Source: DATFKA01 sp042095835
GTDB lineage: Bacteria; Bacteroidota; Bacteroidia; Chitinophagales; Saprospiraceae
Length of the DNA: 7,158 nt
Reading direction: 5' to 3'
NCBI GenBank assembly: GCA_042095835.1
Contig: JBELML010000204.1
Span: 1 to 7,158, forward strand
In this document: positions 7,050 to 7,158 of the stretch, piece by piece
How positions within the stretch are numbered: position 1 is the first letter of the stretch
How the letters are laid out: each line of letters opens with the position of its first letter
Program-made: the position numbers and the translations under genes
Notes under the pieces: model-generated
Told to the model about the DNA's origin: nothing
The model's input: only the letters and a program-made list of their open reading frames with translations
Databases searched by the model: none

Positions 7050-7157
7050 TTAAACATCTTTACTTGTTCTTTTGCCGCCCAGTTTCGTTAAAAAGCCTCG
7101 TCTATGCGCTGCATCGCCTGCGTTTTTTGCCTCACTGAACAGCAAAATACCTGCGTA
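7050..7157 (-). other. Open frame at window edge: possible gene 3' end or fragment of a dispersed repeat
   Basis: Read on the minus strand from the window edge, 35 codons are open before a TAA at 7050-7052. The encoded peptide contains ILLFSEAKNAGDAAHRRGF and ends TKLGGKRTSKDV. I cannot place it in a protein family. The stretch is richer in GC than the flanking spacer and has a CCTGCG direct repeat (7117-7122 and 7150-7155). It may be the C-terminus of a gene running in from the right, or non-coding repeat sequence that happens to be open; 35 codons is too short to decide. Between it and the stem-loop (6994-7049) I see only T-rich and A-rich sequence. Confidence 0.2.
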
Positions 7158-7158
7158 A

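Overview
The window looks like an ordinary chromosomal stretch from a member of the Bacteroidota, most likely a marine or environmental Saprospiria/Lewinella-like lineage; the phylum is a firm inference, the lower rank is a guess. The main evidence is the first gene, which ends in a textbook gliding-motility-associated C-terminal domain (CHU_C, type B cargo signal of the type IX secretion system), a domain essentially confined to this phylum. The moderate-to-low GC content, weak Shine-Dalgarno signals and a TAnnTTTG-type -7 box ahead of aspS all fit.

Layout. From about 118 to 3278 on the plus strand are two genes for exported proteins, 35 bp apart: a secreted, type IX-sorted beta-rich protein and an M1-family zinc metallopeptidase with intact catalytic residues. 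A strong bidirectional stem-loop terminator (3285-3336) closes this unit and also ends the convergent minus-strand DoxX-family membrane protein (3349-3753). Next on the minus strand is a family 2 glycosyltransferase (3890-4903) with an extra C-terminal Rossmann-like domain. Divergent from it, with a recognisable promoter box, is aspS (5069-6832), a complete bacterial-type aspartyl-tRNA synthetase whose specificity residues suggest the discriminating form. No rRNA, tRNA, CRISPR or insertion sequence was recognised.

The last 326 bp (6833-7158) contain no complete gene but are the least ordinary part of the window. They hold a degenerate tandem repeat with an 8-bp unit (GACTTKGK-like) that creates a canonical G-quadruplex motif, then a 16-bp bulged stem-loop, then a stretch at the window edge that is open on the minus strand and could be either the tail of a gene or a piece of a dispersed repeat.

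How the genes work together. The secreted protein and the peptidase may be co-transcribed and both act outside the cytoplasm. The DoxX protein, the glycosyltransferase and aspS look like independent units that simply neighbour one another. I see no defence, mobile or biosynthetic system here; the genes are recognisable families, and the interest is mainly in the non-coding structure after aspS.
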